Positions 1 through 10,853 of a DNA stretch of 64,000 bases are shown here, piece after piece. How positions within the stretch are numbered: the stretch's first letter is position 1; each line of letters starts with the position of its first letter. This DNA is from Sipunculus nudus (lineage: Eukaryota; Annelida; Sipuncula; Golfingiida; Sipunculidae): the NCBI GenBank assembly GCA_026874595.1, contig CM049316.1, positions 20,051,839-20,115,838 of the forward strand, given 5' to 3'. Position numbers and translations under genes: made by a program. The notes under the pieces are model-generated. The model saw only the letters and a program-made list of their open reading frames with translations. It did not search any database and had not been told where the DNA came from.

Positions 1-368
1 AATTTTTACATTTCAGTCAATATGTCAAATAAACTGACTATTTTTGCAGTGAATTTGTATAATGCCTCAACATTCCAGTCATTTTATTTGAGCGAATCAG
101 GCAATTTGTAAATTGACTGAAAATTTCAGGCAATTTACAAATTGACTGATTTTACATATTGATTGTGAACATGTATATGTGTATTTATGTATGTATGCAT
201 GTTTGTATGCCTGTTTTTGTATATGTTGTATATGGTTTATATTTGGAACTAGTTTATTTTTAACTTACACGAAAGGTGCCTGTGAAACTTTAAGTGAGAC
301 TTGCATGTTTAAGTTTTGTTTCAGTACATATAAACGTGTCCATGATAATCATATATTCTGACTTACAG

Positions 369-598
369 GATGCCCTGACGGATGGGCAGGGTTTAAAGGT
401 CTCTGCTACAAGGTCTTCAAGATCGCTACAAATTGGCATATCGCTAACGCTAGGTGCAAACAAGTGAGTGCGACCCTTGCTGAGATACCCGGAAAGGAAC
501 ATAATGCTTACGTCAGCAGTATAATATCCTCCTCAAGCTGGCATTATCTGAACGATCAAGCGGCTGATGGTATCTACATGAGTACTCCAACAAAACGG
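369..598 (+). CDS. Receptor exon: N-terminal half of C-type lectin domain
   Basis: The acceptor ends in TTACAG and the donor is GTACGA. The exon enters in phase 1 and leaves in phase 0, giving 76 full codons. It starts CPDGWAGFKGLCYKVF, the long-form C-type lectin start with the extra N-terminal cysteine pair, followed by W..A...C....A.LAEI. The cysteine and tryptophan spacing is typical of the fold. Confidence 0.85.
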
Positions 599-803
599 GT
601 ACGATACACAAACACCTAGCTACCCCCCCCCCCCCTTTATGGACGAGCCACTATTGATATCATAAACATTTTGCTTAGGTATACATGTTCGGCTGACCCC
701 AGATTCGAACTCATGTCGGTGGATAATATGTCCCTCGTTCCAACCGCTTCTCGAGAAAAGCAAGATTTACCAGCAAACAATGTTTAATACACACTCCATA
801 ACA

Positions 804-856
<53 letters not shown>

Positions 857-1316
857 ATAATAAAGCGAACGTGCATGTAATGGCAAAAATTCCAAAAGCC
901 TTATCAGTACCAAAAGCCTTATTCAAAAAAGATCTGTAAACAACCGAAAAATATAGGTCTAAAAACTATAAAATGTAGAATGTGTGTATGATTTTGAAGA
1001 AAGCCATTACTAACCCACGTCACCTTAAGTTAAAAGAACAGAGATCTTCGTCTGTTTGTTGTTCTTTATCTCCTTGTTTTTACCGTTGTCACATCTCAGG
1101 CAACGTATAAAAACTGGGATACAAGGGAACCAACCAAGGTCCACCCATCAGGTGCCAATGAGGACTGTACAGAAATGAGGCTTGGCGGGAAATGGAATGA
1201 CATGCCGTGTAGTACAAAACTCCATTACGTCTGCTCCATGAAATCTGGTATGTACTTCAAATAATTAGTTTGATTTTCATGTTCTCAAGGAACGCACGCA
1301 CATACCTAAGCGCGCG

Positions 1317-1351
<35 letters not shown>

Positions 1352-4300
1352 GCACAGAGAATTAATGAGCAAAAGTGACAATGTCTAATGTCTGGCATAT
1401 CCTCAGAACAAATAGTCAGTCCGATTACAGTATACTTAAAACTTTTTCGCAACTTTTATAGTCACTATACTGTATCGAAGTCTTTGGTCTCGTCTTATTT
1501 CCTTTGATGGAAATATCAATGAAACATCATTAAATATAAAAAGTATGTTTTGCAATACAAAATTTTTAAAGGTGTATGTTATCTACAAATTTCAAATGTT
1601 GATGTCTAAACCAACATATTTTAATCATTTTTAACCCTTTCCTGTTAAAGTTAGATTTCCGACAAATTCTGACACTATTTAAATTTACACTAGCAGCAAG
1701 ATCTTTTCAAGTTTTTTTTATCTTTATCAAATTTTCAACAAATATTTGTTGAAATATATATAATACAATATTTTTGCTCTGAAAGAATCTATACATATCA
1801 TGGCATTCTAGTTCCCATTTTGAGTTTTTAGTGGCCTATAACAGAAAAAGGGTTAACATAACGTTTCCATTATATCTAATAACTAATATTGCAATAAGTA
1901 AACCTTAGACTTTATACTTGAGTGATAACATCCAAGTTCCGAGTTCATTAGGCAAGTGAACTATTATTTTAATTGTTTATGATAAACGCTGTACGAGGGC
2001 GGCGGCCGCTCAACTAGACCTCACGTTTGACTGAAATGTAGATATCATTACCTTATTACCCCTATATTTTTAACAGAAATGCACGTTATACGTGATACTC
2101 TATGAGAATCTTTGGAACTACCAGACCAATTTATGAGCGGATATCCCTGATTTTGCATATTATGACGTCATTGCACAGTTGAACAGCTGGAGAACGCCTT
2201 AAGCTATGTTTCCATGTGCCCGTAAATGCGTATGCGCGTATATGCATGAAAAAAAAAAAAAATTGGCGTTTGCCATGTGTCTAAATACGTGAGCTGGCAG
2301 ACGTATATATTTGTACAATAGATCTGGCAGGTATTCAACACAAAAAAATGGTGAAGAGACGTCATTTTACCCTGAATCTCTGAGTTTATGATGACCCTAT
2401 GCGTGAAAAGCGCTCCTGTGGCCATTTTCACACATATACGCACATACGGTGACGAACACATGCAAACACCACCGTAAAAATGCGATTTTCACGCATAATA
2501 ACGCGCACGGAAACACAGCTTCATTGTTGAAGATGAAGAGTCGTGTACGTGGCATTGATGCTGGACCCCAGGAATGCTAAATTAAAGTTTTTCACTGGAA
2601 ATGGACTAGGGTTAAGTTCAGTGGAGATATGTGTGTTGCCCTTTCGACCATTGAACGGGTATGATAATCAGTGCCCATGTGGTTATAAAAATGAAAATAT
2701 TTATGTAACATGCACAGAAAACATCTATCTGTAGTTCAAGTCCTCTCTCACTTACCAGAGACCTACTGGATTGATGACGTCAGATGCTCAGGGAATGAAA
2801 GTACTCTGAGCGAATGCCCCCACGGTCCTTGGGGTCAACACACTTGCGGATTGGACCAAGCTGTGATGATCACCTGTTCCTCCACTTACAGACAGGTAAA
2901 AAGATGACAGAAGATTCAGTAAAACAAAGCGTGCAGGGCCCAAGCTGATAGTCTTATGTACATGTATATCAATCTTTACGTGTGATAATACACAGAGGAG
3001 AAAATAATAACCCGCCTTTTCTCAAGGTGCTTTATCAAGGTTAGTTTAAATTATTCGTCCACTAGATTATTTAATTTTGCAAGCTTTTGAAGCAAGACTT
3101 ACTTTGAATCTTGTTTTAAACGTTTGTGAAAATAATTCAATCTGTCTATAGGCACCTAACGCGATTACACCTATATATACGTCATCCTTGACATAAATTT
3201 CAGATAGCAGTAGGAAACAACGGTATAGCTCATGTGACGAGGACCTACCGCGGACTTCTGCAAGTATTTCACTCCGATGAATGGCGCCACGTGTGTGACC
3301 GGAACTTTGATGTTGCGGACAGTCAAGTGGCTTGTCGACAGTTACAAAACCCTCGTCATTTGGCGATGTTCTCCGAGGAAGAAACAGGGATGTTTTGTTT
3401 GAATTTATCACATATCAATATTTTTAGAATAGTTTTTAATGGGACATAACGTTTTCATGTCAAAGTATATTTACCATGAATCAAAGGCCAGGTTTCAGCT
3501 CCCGTTTAGGTATTCGGTATTTGGAGACAAAGACTGATGTCCGGTGCCAACATGGTATCGTTGAAATCAGTTAATTTATGAATAAACTTCGATACTTTTC
3601 TTGAAACAGTTTAAAACAGTTCAAACTTATTATTGGCAGGGTATGGCTCCTTCAGCCCTATTTAAGGGCCAGTCACATATCACGTAATTCATTTGACAAC
3701 TTACAATAAAAAGATGTAAAACCTAAACCCTATTTTAAATTAAAGTAGACGCAAGTAAGTAGCATGTAATATTTTCCGCATAAAACTGGCGGAGAAACAG
3801 AAAAACGTATAAAAAATAAAGAAAAATGACCAAAATGTATAAAATCAATCGTTGTAGTTGTTTTCCTACACATGAAAAATTCCAGCAGCATCTGTAGGCC
3901 TATCTGGTTTCACTTTACACACACATTGCCGAATCTCAGTACGCGAACATAGCAGGCAACCGTTACGCACAGGTCATTGAAGAGACAAGCTGTCACGGAA
4001 CATTGTATTTTATAGGTTCTGGAAACCTTACACAGTATTTCATTGGATGTTCAGGAGGAGTTACTGAAGGGAGGTCCTGCTCAGAACAAGACGGCAATAC
4101 ATTTATCTGTCAAGATCCAAAGAGGCGACTAACTTGTAGTAAGGTCAGTCAAAGAATTATTAAATGAAAAACGTCTGTCAGTTGAACAGCATTTCATGAT
4201 CTTTTTACATTTCTCTTACATTGTATAACACCCGAAGCAAATCACTCCTTTCTGTCACAGAACACAGTACGCGGTGTATATTATCATAGGAAAATCTGGG

Positions 4301-4384
4301 GATCAACTTCAAGCAGCTAAAACAATAACTAAACCCACATTTTTTTGTGTCAATTTTTTGTGTACTCCGTTGTCTTTATTATCA

Positions 4385-4430
<46 letters not shown>

Positions 4431-7400
4431 TATGGACCCGGTTGTCATGACGAAGGGAGAACCACTGGATGTTTCCTCAAAGTAATGCACTGTGGCGACT
4501 ATCATTACTGAGAAGAAAATATCTGCAAATCAGGACAAATATGATTATACACCGTGAATATTTTGTTTTAGGAGATCATATGTGACAAAGACCATTATGG
4601 TCCGGACTGTAGTTCTAAATGTGGTGAATGTGATGAGGACACATGCTCGGGTGTTGATGGAGTTTGTCCAAGCCCCGCGTGCAAGTCGGGATACAGAGGG
4701 ACGAAATGTGACCAAGGTAAGGATAGGTGTTACACCTGAAATTCACTGTAGCAGTGCTCAGCCTGCGAGTGGGCAGTTAAGCATTACAAACGACTATACG
4801 CAGCAGGCCGTTAAATAATTGTTTGATCTCTTTTATTTACTGATAATCAACTTGTTGCCTTCATGCATAAGTTATTTAAATTAATTAGTATCTTGTGCTC
4901 TCCGTTTTCGTTTGACACACTCTTTTATGGGATAATAAGTTAACATATTTGGTGAGGGCTTTTTTACTCTATACACATTGCTACGAATTTTGTGCCATAA
5001 CATATCATGCAGGTAAACTAATAATTGTGAGGATACTGTGACAATTACACAAGCCCACCATCAATACTGAAAATGGCTGTTAAAGTTGCTTTATAACAGC
5101 AAATACCAGAATATAACCCTTTGCACACACGTTTGATGTATCATCCATGCAAAATCTAGTATAACTTATGTTAGGCTTAAATTTAATAATGGGAAATTAT
5201 GTATGCTCTTGTCAGTTTGCTTGTCTGGTACATGGGGCTTAAACTGCACAAAAAGTTGTGAGAAATGTTACGACAACTCCTGTAACCCGACCGACGGTTC
5301 GTGTGTACAGAAGAGATGTCCGACCGGCTATCGTGGTCCAAGATGTGACGAAGGTAAGTCATGGCAGCTGAAGCAGCTAGGATTGAAAGGCCCAGGTAAA
5401 AATATACGTGTCAGTGATTGCAAAAGATTGTCTGATTTTCATTGTCTTCATCGTATATTCCTCCTTAATATTAAGCTGCTGTTGTCACTCTTAATTGAAG
5501 AGGCCTACTTGTGACAATGAATTACTTAAAACCTACAGCCCTTTCCTAAGCCTTTCATCAGACTACTGAAACCTGTCTTCATTCTTAAAGTTCCTAATGA
5601 CATTTTGTGTATAATGGACAGGAATCGACTCTATATTTTCATTATATTAGTGTTATTGGATTTATATTCTGCGTTTTACACTGTTGATAACGACACTATT
5701 GATTCTGAAGAATAGGATCTAGTAAGAAGTACGCGATTAAAAGTTGTTTTAACAAGTCATATCACTTGTCCCTGTATGTAATTACTGAGGCTGAGGTTAA
5801 ATAATAGTAAAGTATACTCGTCAATATAATCGTCAGCCTAAAGGATGTTGATAGCATGTTAACGAATGCTGACTTGTCTCTACAAATATACCAACAGTAT
5901 TATTCTTATAAACTGAGTAAACCTTTGTACATGCATTTCATGTAAATGCATTCCTAACACTGATCAGAATACAGTTTACTGAGAGCAAATGATATTGAAT
6001 TACTCTTAGAGAAAAACACTACAGGAAGTTCGAAAAAAGGCAATCCCCTTAATTAATGATATATAGGACTACATGATATTTTTCTACATAAAAGAATTAA
6101 AGGACGAAAAATAGGTGTTACTTTGACATGTCAGTTAAGTGAACTTTCTTAAAAAAAAACTGTTGTATTGCATTGCATTGTGAAAAGTACGATCCAATGC
6201 TGTGTGCTCTTTTAATTTCGTTCCCTTAGATTGTCCTGGAGGAAAATGGGGTGAAAGTTGTTCCAGGGATTGTGGAAAGTGTTCGGACGGACCCTGCAAT
6301 GCCGTCAGTGGCAAATGTCCGTCGAGTAAATGCAAGGCCGGCTATACAGGCGAGGGATGCGAACAGGGCAAGTATTTTTTAATTGAAATTTAGTCTATAC
6401 ATCTTAAGAGGGGGACCGATTTTCATATTTAATATGGGTATGATTATATAATAACAATTCTTAAGCTGGGTCACTCTATAAAACATAGTAGGTTGCTCCG
6501 ACTTTAAAACAGGTTGGGATATTCACTGGAAAGAATAAAAGTTGTGGTTATTTCTTTCCCTAAGATTTCATGGATGTTAATGTAATTTCCGAATAATAAA
6601 TTGTCAATTTTATGAAGACTGTTGAAAATTTAATTAGAATATTCTTCTCACATCTAATCTGTTTGGATAGGTTTGTACGGCAATATTGAAACCTCAAACT
6701 CATTGTAACATATAAGAAAAACAGCTCTCTTTACCTTTAAACCGGTGTCAGAAGACGCCTCATAAAAAGGGGTTAGAATTTTATCAAATACGTTGGCCCT
6801 GGACATGAATTTCATTTCTAAATAACTAAGAAGTCTTAACTCTTTTCCATTTAACTCTAATACATCTCGAATATTAGCAACTATACAAGTTGCTGGAGAA
6901 GCTAGTCGACTGCAACTAAACAAATCGTTATCTTAAGATTAGATTAAGTAAAAGAAATGAAAGGCAAAAAACTACCCTTACGGGAAAATATATGAGGTAA
7001 AGGTATTTATATCACATATTTCTGTGTCTTCTCAGCACCGACTTTGACAAGCACCAGCACTGGCTGTAATGGTACAAGCATGACGTCACAGGCGTTGAAG
7101 TCAGAGCAGTCAGACTGCCACGTGGCCGGCTGGGTGTATCCTGGCCTGTCCGTGGCTGTTGTTGTAGCCGTCCTAGCGGTGGCCGCTAACGTGGTCCAAT
7201 TGCTGTACTACAAAAAACGGTGAGACACAACATATATTTACTGTACATCCTCCAACTGATATGAATTGGCCAGAAATTAACAATCCAGCTCTCCTTCTGT
7301 GGCCTTTTACGTGGTCCAGTTGTTATTCTGTCGTAATAAAAGAAATGAGCCCGTAAAATCTGTAGGATCGGTATATGTGAGGGTGTTGCAAGAAAATCGA

Positions 7401-7825
7401 CTGCAAAGGATGTCAAGGATTTTCTGGCCGAATATTATCCGGGCGGAAAATTCGGTAAATGTGATGACGGAACCGAAAAAAAAACCGGCTGATTTACAAC
7501 CTACTTTTCCTTTAACAACCTGCCTAGTGATCTGCCCGGGAAATCGGTAGGTGTGCGGGCACTCGGCGAATGGCGCGACTTGTAGATTTTTCCGGCCGCT
7601 TAAAAAATTGCTTGGCCAAATAAAAAAGACAGACGGGAGGCCGGCTTTTTTGCATGGGTCAGCAGTGCCTTCATATCTACCGATCCTATATACCAATTTT
7701 CCGGCTGACAAAAAAATCGATAAATACGGGGCCTGCTTTAGAGTGTTTGAACTACTTTTGTTTACAGGAAATCACAAAACGGAGCCCAGGTTGGTCCAGT
7801 GGGTTCTGAAGGGAAACAGCAGTAA
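369..7825 (+). CDS. C-type lectin / SRCR / EGF-like single-pass membrane receptor (5' end outside window)
   Basis: This is a multi-exon gene running 369-598, 1100-1247, 2759-2895, 3204-~3390, 3940-4143, 4572-4716, 5216-5353, 6230-6367, 7036-7219 and 7768-7825. Domains in order are a C-type lectin domain, SRCR half-domains, three MEGF/SREC-type EGF-like domains with eight or so cysteines each, a transmembrane helix (VYPGLSVAVVVAVLAVAANV) and a tail of about 20 residues ending in EGKQQ. Splice phases agree across every junction except the 3' end of the 3204 exon. There is no signal peptide because the 5' end is off the window. The architecture suggests a cell-surface pattern-recognition or scavenger receptor that binds ligands outside the cell. 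The tail shows no obvious signalling motif. Ligand and pathway are unknown. The domain identities are well supported; the exact exon set in the SRCR part is not. Confidence 0.8.
782..850. repeat. TA microsatellite in receptor intron
   Basis: (TA)n at about 808-849. Similar runs lie at 1311-1350 (CA/TA), 4388-4424, 10816-10848, 17163-17182 and 49399-49447; a CT run lies at 16400-16428 and a GA run at 30188-30221. Confidence 0.9.
1100..1247 (+). CDS. Receptor exon: C-terminal half of C-type lectin domain
   Basis: The acceptor is ACATCTCAG and the donor GTATGT. The exon leaves in phase 1. The translation holds NWDTREPT, then NEDCTEM, then GKWNDMPCSTKLHYVC, which is the calcium-loop and WND region of a C-type lectin domain. 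The sugar-specificity triplet reads EPT where mannose-type domains have EPN; WND is intact. Confidence 0.85.
2203..2519. mobile_element. Small inverted-repeat element (MITE) in receptor intron
   Basis: The ends are inverted copies: GCTATGTTTCCATGTGCC on the left against GCTGTGTTTCCGTGCGCG read inward from the right. It is flanked by TTAA (2199-2202) and TTCA (2520-2523), compatible with a worn TTAA target duplication. It has no transposase. The 85-codon minus-strand ORF inside it is incidental. The superfamily is uncertain. Confidence 0.6.
2572..2720 (+). pseudogene. SRCR-like coding remnant or unplaced receptor exon
   Basis: The frame reads FFTGNGLGLSSVEICVLPF and then GYDNQCPCGYKNENIYVTC, resembling the C-terminal half of an SRCR domain (GxGxxxLSSVxC ... 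C ... VTC). It can begin after an AG at 2570-2571. It ends in another frame only about 30 bp before the next exon, too close for an intron. It could be a decayed duplicate exon or an alternative exon. The MITE at 2203-2519 ends 52 bp upstream. Confidence 0.35.
2759..2895 (+). CDS. Receptor exon: C-terminal half of an SRCR domain
   Basis: The acceptor is ACTTACCAG and the donor GTAAAA. It enters in phase 1 and leaves in phase 0, matching its neighbours. It encodes TYWIDDVRCSGNESTLSECP and then WGQHTCGLDQAVMITC, the classic SRCR second half (W.DDV.CSG.E..L..C ... H.C ... V.C). The expected first half between the lectin domain and this exon was not found. Confidence 0.85.
3204..3390 (+). CDS. 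Receptor exon: N-terminal half of an SRCR domain (3' end uncertain)
   Basis: The acceptor is CATAAATTTCAG and the entry phase 0 matches the previous exon. It encodes RGLLQVFHSDEWRHVCDRNF followed by DVADSQVACRQL, the SRCR first half (G.lev...W..VCd..f...da.VaCRQL). No convincing phase-0 donor is visible between 3350 and 3440, so the 3' end is approximate. The open frame runs on to a stop at 3447-3449. Confidence 0.7.
3940..4143 (+). CDS. Receptor exon: divergent SRCR second half
   Basis: The acceptor is CGAATCTCAG and the donor GTCAGT. It is 68 codons in phase 0-0. It encodes QVIEETSCHGTLYFIG, then FIGCSGGVTEGRSCSEQDG and FICQDP. Cysteine spacing resembles an SRCR C-terminal half but is divergent. 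A GTAAGG at 4139 is an alternative donor; GTCAGT at 4144 is chosen because it keeps phase 0 with the next exon. Confidence 0.65.
4572..4716 (+). CDS. Receptor exon: EGF-like domain 1
   Basis: The acceptor is TTGTTTTAG and the donor GTAAGG. It encodes CDKDHYGPDCSSKCGECDED and then CKSGYRGTKCDQ. The YGPDC...C..C pattern and closing GY.G..C are typical of the EGF-like repeats of MEGF10/SREC-type scavenger receptors. It leaves in phase 1, setting the phase of the next two EGF exons. Confidence 0.9.
5216..5353 (+). CDS. Receptor exon: EGF-like domain 2
   Basis: The acceptor is CTCTTGTCAG and the donor GTAAGT. It is 138 bp, phase 1-1. It encodes GTWGLNCTKSCEKC, CNPTDGSC and CPTGYRGPRCDE. Length and phase are identical to the next exon, so the two probably arose by exon duplication. 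Confidence 0.92.
6230..6367 (+). CDS. Receptor exon: EGF-like domain 3 (GC splice donor)
   Basis: The acceptor is TTCCCTTAG. It is 138 bp, phase 1-1. It encodes GKWGESCSRDCGKC, CNAVSGKC and CKAGYTGEGCEQ. The donor is GCAAGT rather than GT; the rest of the donor consensus is perfect, as is usual for GC-AG introns. Confidence 0.9.
7036..7219 (+). CDS. Receptor exon: juxtamembrane stalk and transmembrane helix
   Basis: The acceptor is GTGTCTTCTCAG and the donor GTGAGA. A Thr/Ser-rich stalk (APTLTSTSTG) with two cysteines leads into the hydrophobic run GLSVAVVVAVLAVAANVVQL, then a YYKKR stop-transfer sequence. The positive charges place the C-terminus inside the cell. Confidence 0.9.
7299..7350 (+). 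repeat. Partial intronic copy of the transmembrane-exon 3' end
   Basis: The bases GTGGCC....ACGTGGTCCA.TTG repeat those at about 7179-7204, roughly 120 bp upstream. Read in the same frame they give VAFYVVQLLFCRNKR against VAANVVQLLYYKKR in the exon. Most differences are silent or conservative. It may be a young tandem duplicate or a diverging alternative exon; no clear splice donor follows it. Confidence 0.5.
7345..7733. mobile_element. Possible inverted-repeat element in the last receptor intron
   Basis: TAGGATCGGTATATG near 7361 is mirrored by CATATCTACCGATCCTA near 7670, and the outer edges GAGCCCGTA and TACGGGGCC are also inverted. The stretch is CpG-richer than its surroundings. No target duplication is evident, so boundaries are approximate. 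Confidence 0.4.
7768..7825 (+). CDS. Receptor last coding exon and stop
   Basis: The acceptor is TTGTTTACAG. It encodes KSQNGAQVGPVGSEGKQQ followed by TAA at 7823-7825. The phase joins correctly to AAA-CG at the end of the transmembrane exon. Confidence 0.85.
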
Positions 7826-10650
7826 GACGGTCTGACGAGTTGATATCTGCATCAACGAAAATTATGATTTTCCCTGTAACTCTGTATTCATTTATATCAT
7901 ATGCTTACATAGAACTCTTTCAGAAGTCGTTAGCGTGTTTTTCATTATTTGGATCACGTGCTTGGCGTGTTTTTCATTACCAACATAAATGTTTACTACA
8001 TACTATTCTTATAATACAGGCGTTTGAATCCCTGTTAGTACAAATTTTATATAAACAATTAATGACAAACATTATTTACAAGTTAAGCGACTGTAAAGCG
8101 TTGGTGGAATGTTTATAAAGTTGCCTGAAAACTGTTTTACCTGAAATATTTTTTTTTTACAAAAGGGATTCAAGTGCCTGTATTTATATACGCTCTAAGT
8201 TATTCATGTTTCATGTAGGGTGTAGCTTAATTAGAACGCGTTATGCCTAATTTTGTTAAAGGTGCAATTTAATAATATCCAAAATAATCAATCTAGTTTG
8301 CGTATCTCATGTGAAATTTCATGTGAAATCGGATTCATACTAATATTTATCAGACAGCACACATATGCCCAATATGTGGATCCATATTAATGCCTATTGT
8401 CTATATAAAAACAGTTGTTATGAATATGAAAAATGCCAGTTCCTTTTTGTACCTCAACACTGCTTGTATGAGACGAAAACTTGAACGAAAACTTGAAAGC
8501 ATTAAGATTGGATTCTTGATTCAAATAAAATTCGTTTACACCTATTCACGAAGGATGTCGAGTTATTGTGTTGCGATTATACATCCTGAATCACGCCGAC
8601 AACTTTTGAACATTCTTTGTGTGAAAAGAGTGCTTAAAAAAATATGGAATAATAATAATATCAGTGCACTATAGTTTACCGCTCTTCCCCCATAGGGTTT
8701 GAAATTTACATATAACAAGTTAAGAAATTTCAGGATGCCGAATATTTGGCCCGTATTATCAATATGTATTGTATAGAGAAACTGTTTTCCCTCAAGACCA
8801 AGTATTTCAAGTGCAAACTGGTCAACACGTGCGCACTGAAAATATAGATGGCATTCTTCCACATGATATATGAATTTATCAGGGACAATCCCAGAAGCTG
8901 GAGGGTAGTTGACTCGCATAAAGGGACAACCTCAAGAAAAGCATTGGCACAATACATAATAACCAAACATAACGAAATTATTAGAATTAACCGAGTTATG
9001 GAGTTTATATATTCGGGAATGCAAAATTAACTCGGATAAATTTCTACGTTTCCGCATTTCTTTAAAAAGTGTTCAACTTGAACGTCACCTCAGTTTTCTT
9101 ACAGGTAAAACCTTCAAAAGTTGTAGTAAATATTTTAAGAAAGAGAACGTTTTATCATATGAAAAGTGAAAGAAAACGCTTTTGTTAGGATATAAAGCCA
9201 GTACAAGTGGTTCCATCCTCGATAACACTTTCCTGAAACATTGTCAAAAAGTACGTTTTGATGACTTTAGCACAGTGTGCATCGTTCAGAGGCTAATAAT
9301 TATTAATAGTCATCTGGCGACTCTTTTCTTATTAAGGAATCATGGTTCATGTGTTTGGCTAGAAAACAAAGCAATTGCATGTCATGTTTTGTATGATATT
9401 CTTTCTTGCGACGTATCTAAAATAAACTTTAAAAGGGAAATTTTTTTCGCAGTTGTTTTTTTAACGTATCTGGTATAATGCGCACCATATATTAAGTGCA
9501 GCAAATCAGGTTGAGACTTTTTAAAAGCTGCAATGGTTTCAATAAGAAAACTTACATACATTGTAATCCATTATAGCTGGGAAATAAATTATTTTTAAAT
9601 CAAACGGACATGTCTTTGTGAATCTTTCTGAAATCTTAACAAAAAGTCTTTATGTCACACCAGAGTTCTTTGTAATATTTAGACAAAATTGCACGTACTT
9701 ATGAACTGATGCATAAACCGCCTATCCAGTTGGAAATAAACAAGATTCATTTCACGTTACCATTTGAAGTATCCCTAGAAGTACTTGCGCGATGAGTTTA
9801 CAAAAGTTAGTTGGGACATCCATCAGAGTGTACCACCAGAGCTTTTGCCCTCCTCATGACAATCTTTAAAGTGCACCCAGTAACAATGTATAGCGAGGTA
9901 GTACGCCTGGTCATAGACTTGGGGTGTTTTGCTCGCTTCACTGAGGATCGTCACCGATCGTGACAAAACAATTGTCAGTTAGTCTATCGAAATGGCGTCA
10001 CTCTTTCTCTTTACTTAACCTTCGACTACAGAATAACACGGCTATGCCATTAATTCTATAAATATATGTATATTTATGTATGTCTACTATTCCCCCCCCC
10101 CAAATATTTAGCTTTGCCACGAACGAGACGGCTTCAGTTCAAGGGACAGTTCCATTCAACGTTCCAACTGAGCCCTTAGATAATGTTTCACATTTAAAAG
10201 GAACTGTATTATGAAGAGATGATGTCAGTCAAATGGAACAATGGCTTGCCCCACTCCACTTTTGTCATGGATCTTCCCTGTGGCCAAGCCTCGAATATGC
10301 AAGGATTTGGTCTTATATTGTCGGGAACGATGCCCGATGTGTCATAAAGCCTGATGTGTCCTGAACTATTTGACTACTTTTTTAAAGTGGTTATTGTAGC
10401 GCCGTCTATCAAACCAGGCCGGCCATTCCAGATCTAGCTAAAATACACTACGGAAAAGCATTTCATATTTGTTTATCTGAATATCTAAATTTTTATATAA
10501 CCCCCCCCCCCCCCCGGAGTGTTTACTACTGGCACAACGTGAACCTCCCTTCCATATAATTCTGTCCTGAATACAGTGAAGACACCATATCCTAGACTGA
10601 CATGGTCGTAACTGTTCGAGATTATGCTTTACATGCTTTTTTCAGTTTTT
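7826..10650. other. Receptor 3' UTR and AT-rich intergenic DNA
   Basis: No supportable coding region was seen. An AATAAA at 8524-8529 is the first candidate polyadenylation signal on the plus strand; others occur at about 9585 and 9735. Short poly-C runs lie near 10091 and 10501. ORFs here lack protein-like composition. Confidence 0.4.
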
Positions 10651-10812
10651 ACTTGCTTTGATCAGCTCTGTGACAGCGCAGCGACACAGTACTGGTTCTA
10701 TGCTTTTTAATTATACAGATCATCTGGACTCATCCCATAACACGATATATATCAACAAGGTCATCTCGGTTTCACACATTTATTCTCATTCATTTATATA
10801 TTTATCATTTAC

Positions 10813-10853
<41 letters not shown>

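Noticed and set aside
7307-7711. 134-codon minus-strand ORF beside the receptor
   Set aside because: It spans the possible inverted-repeat element in the last intron and shows no recognisable domain.
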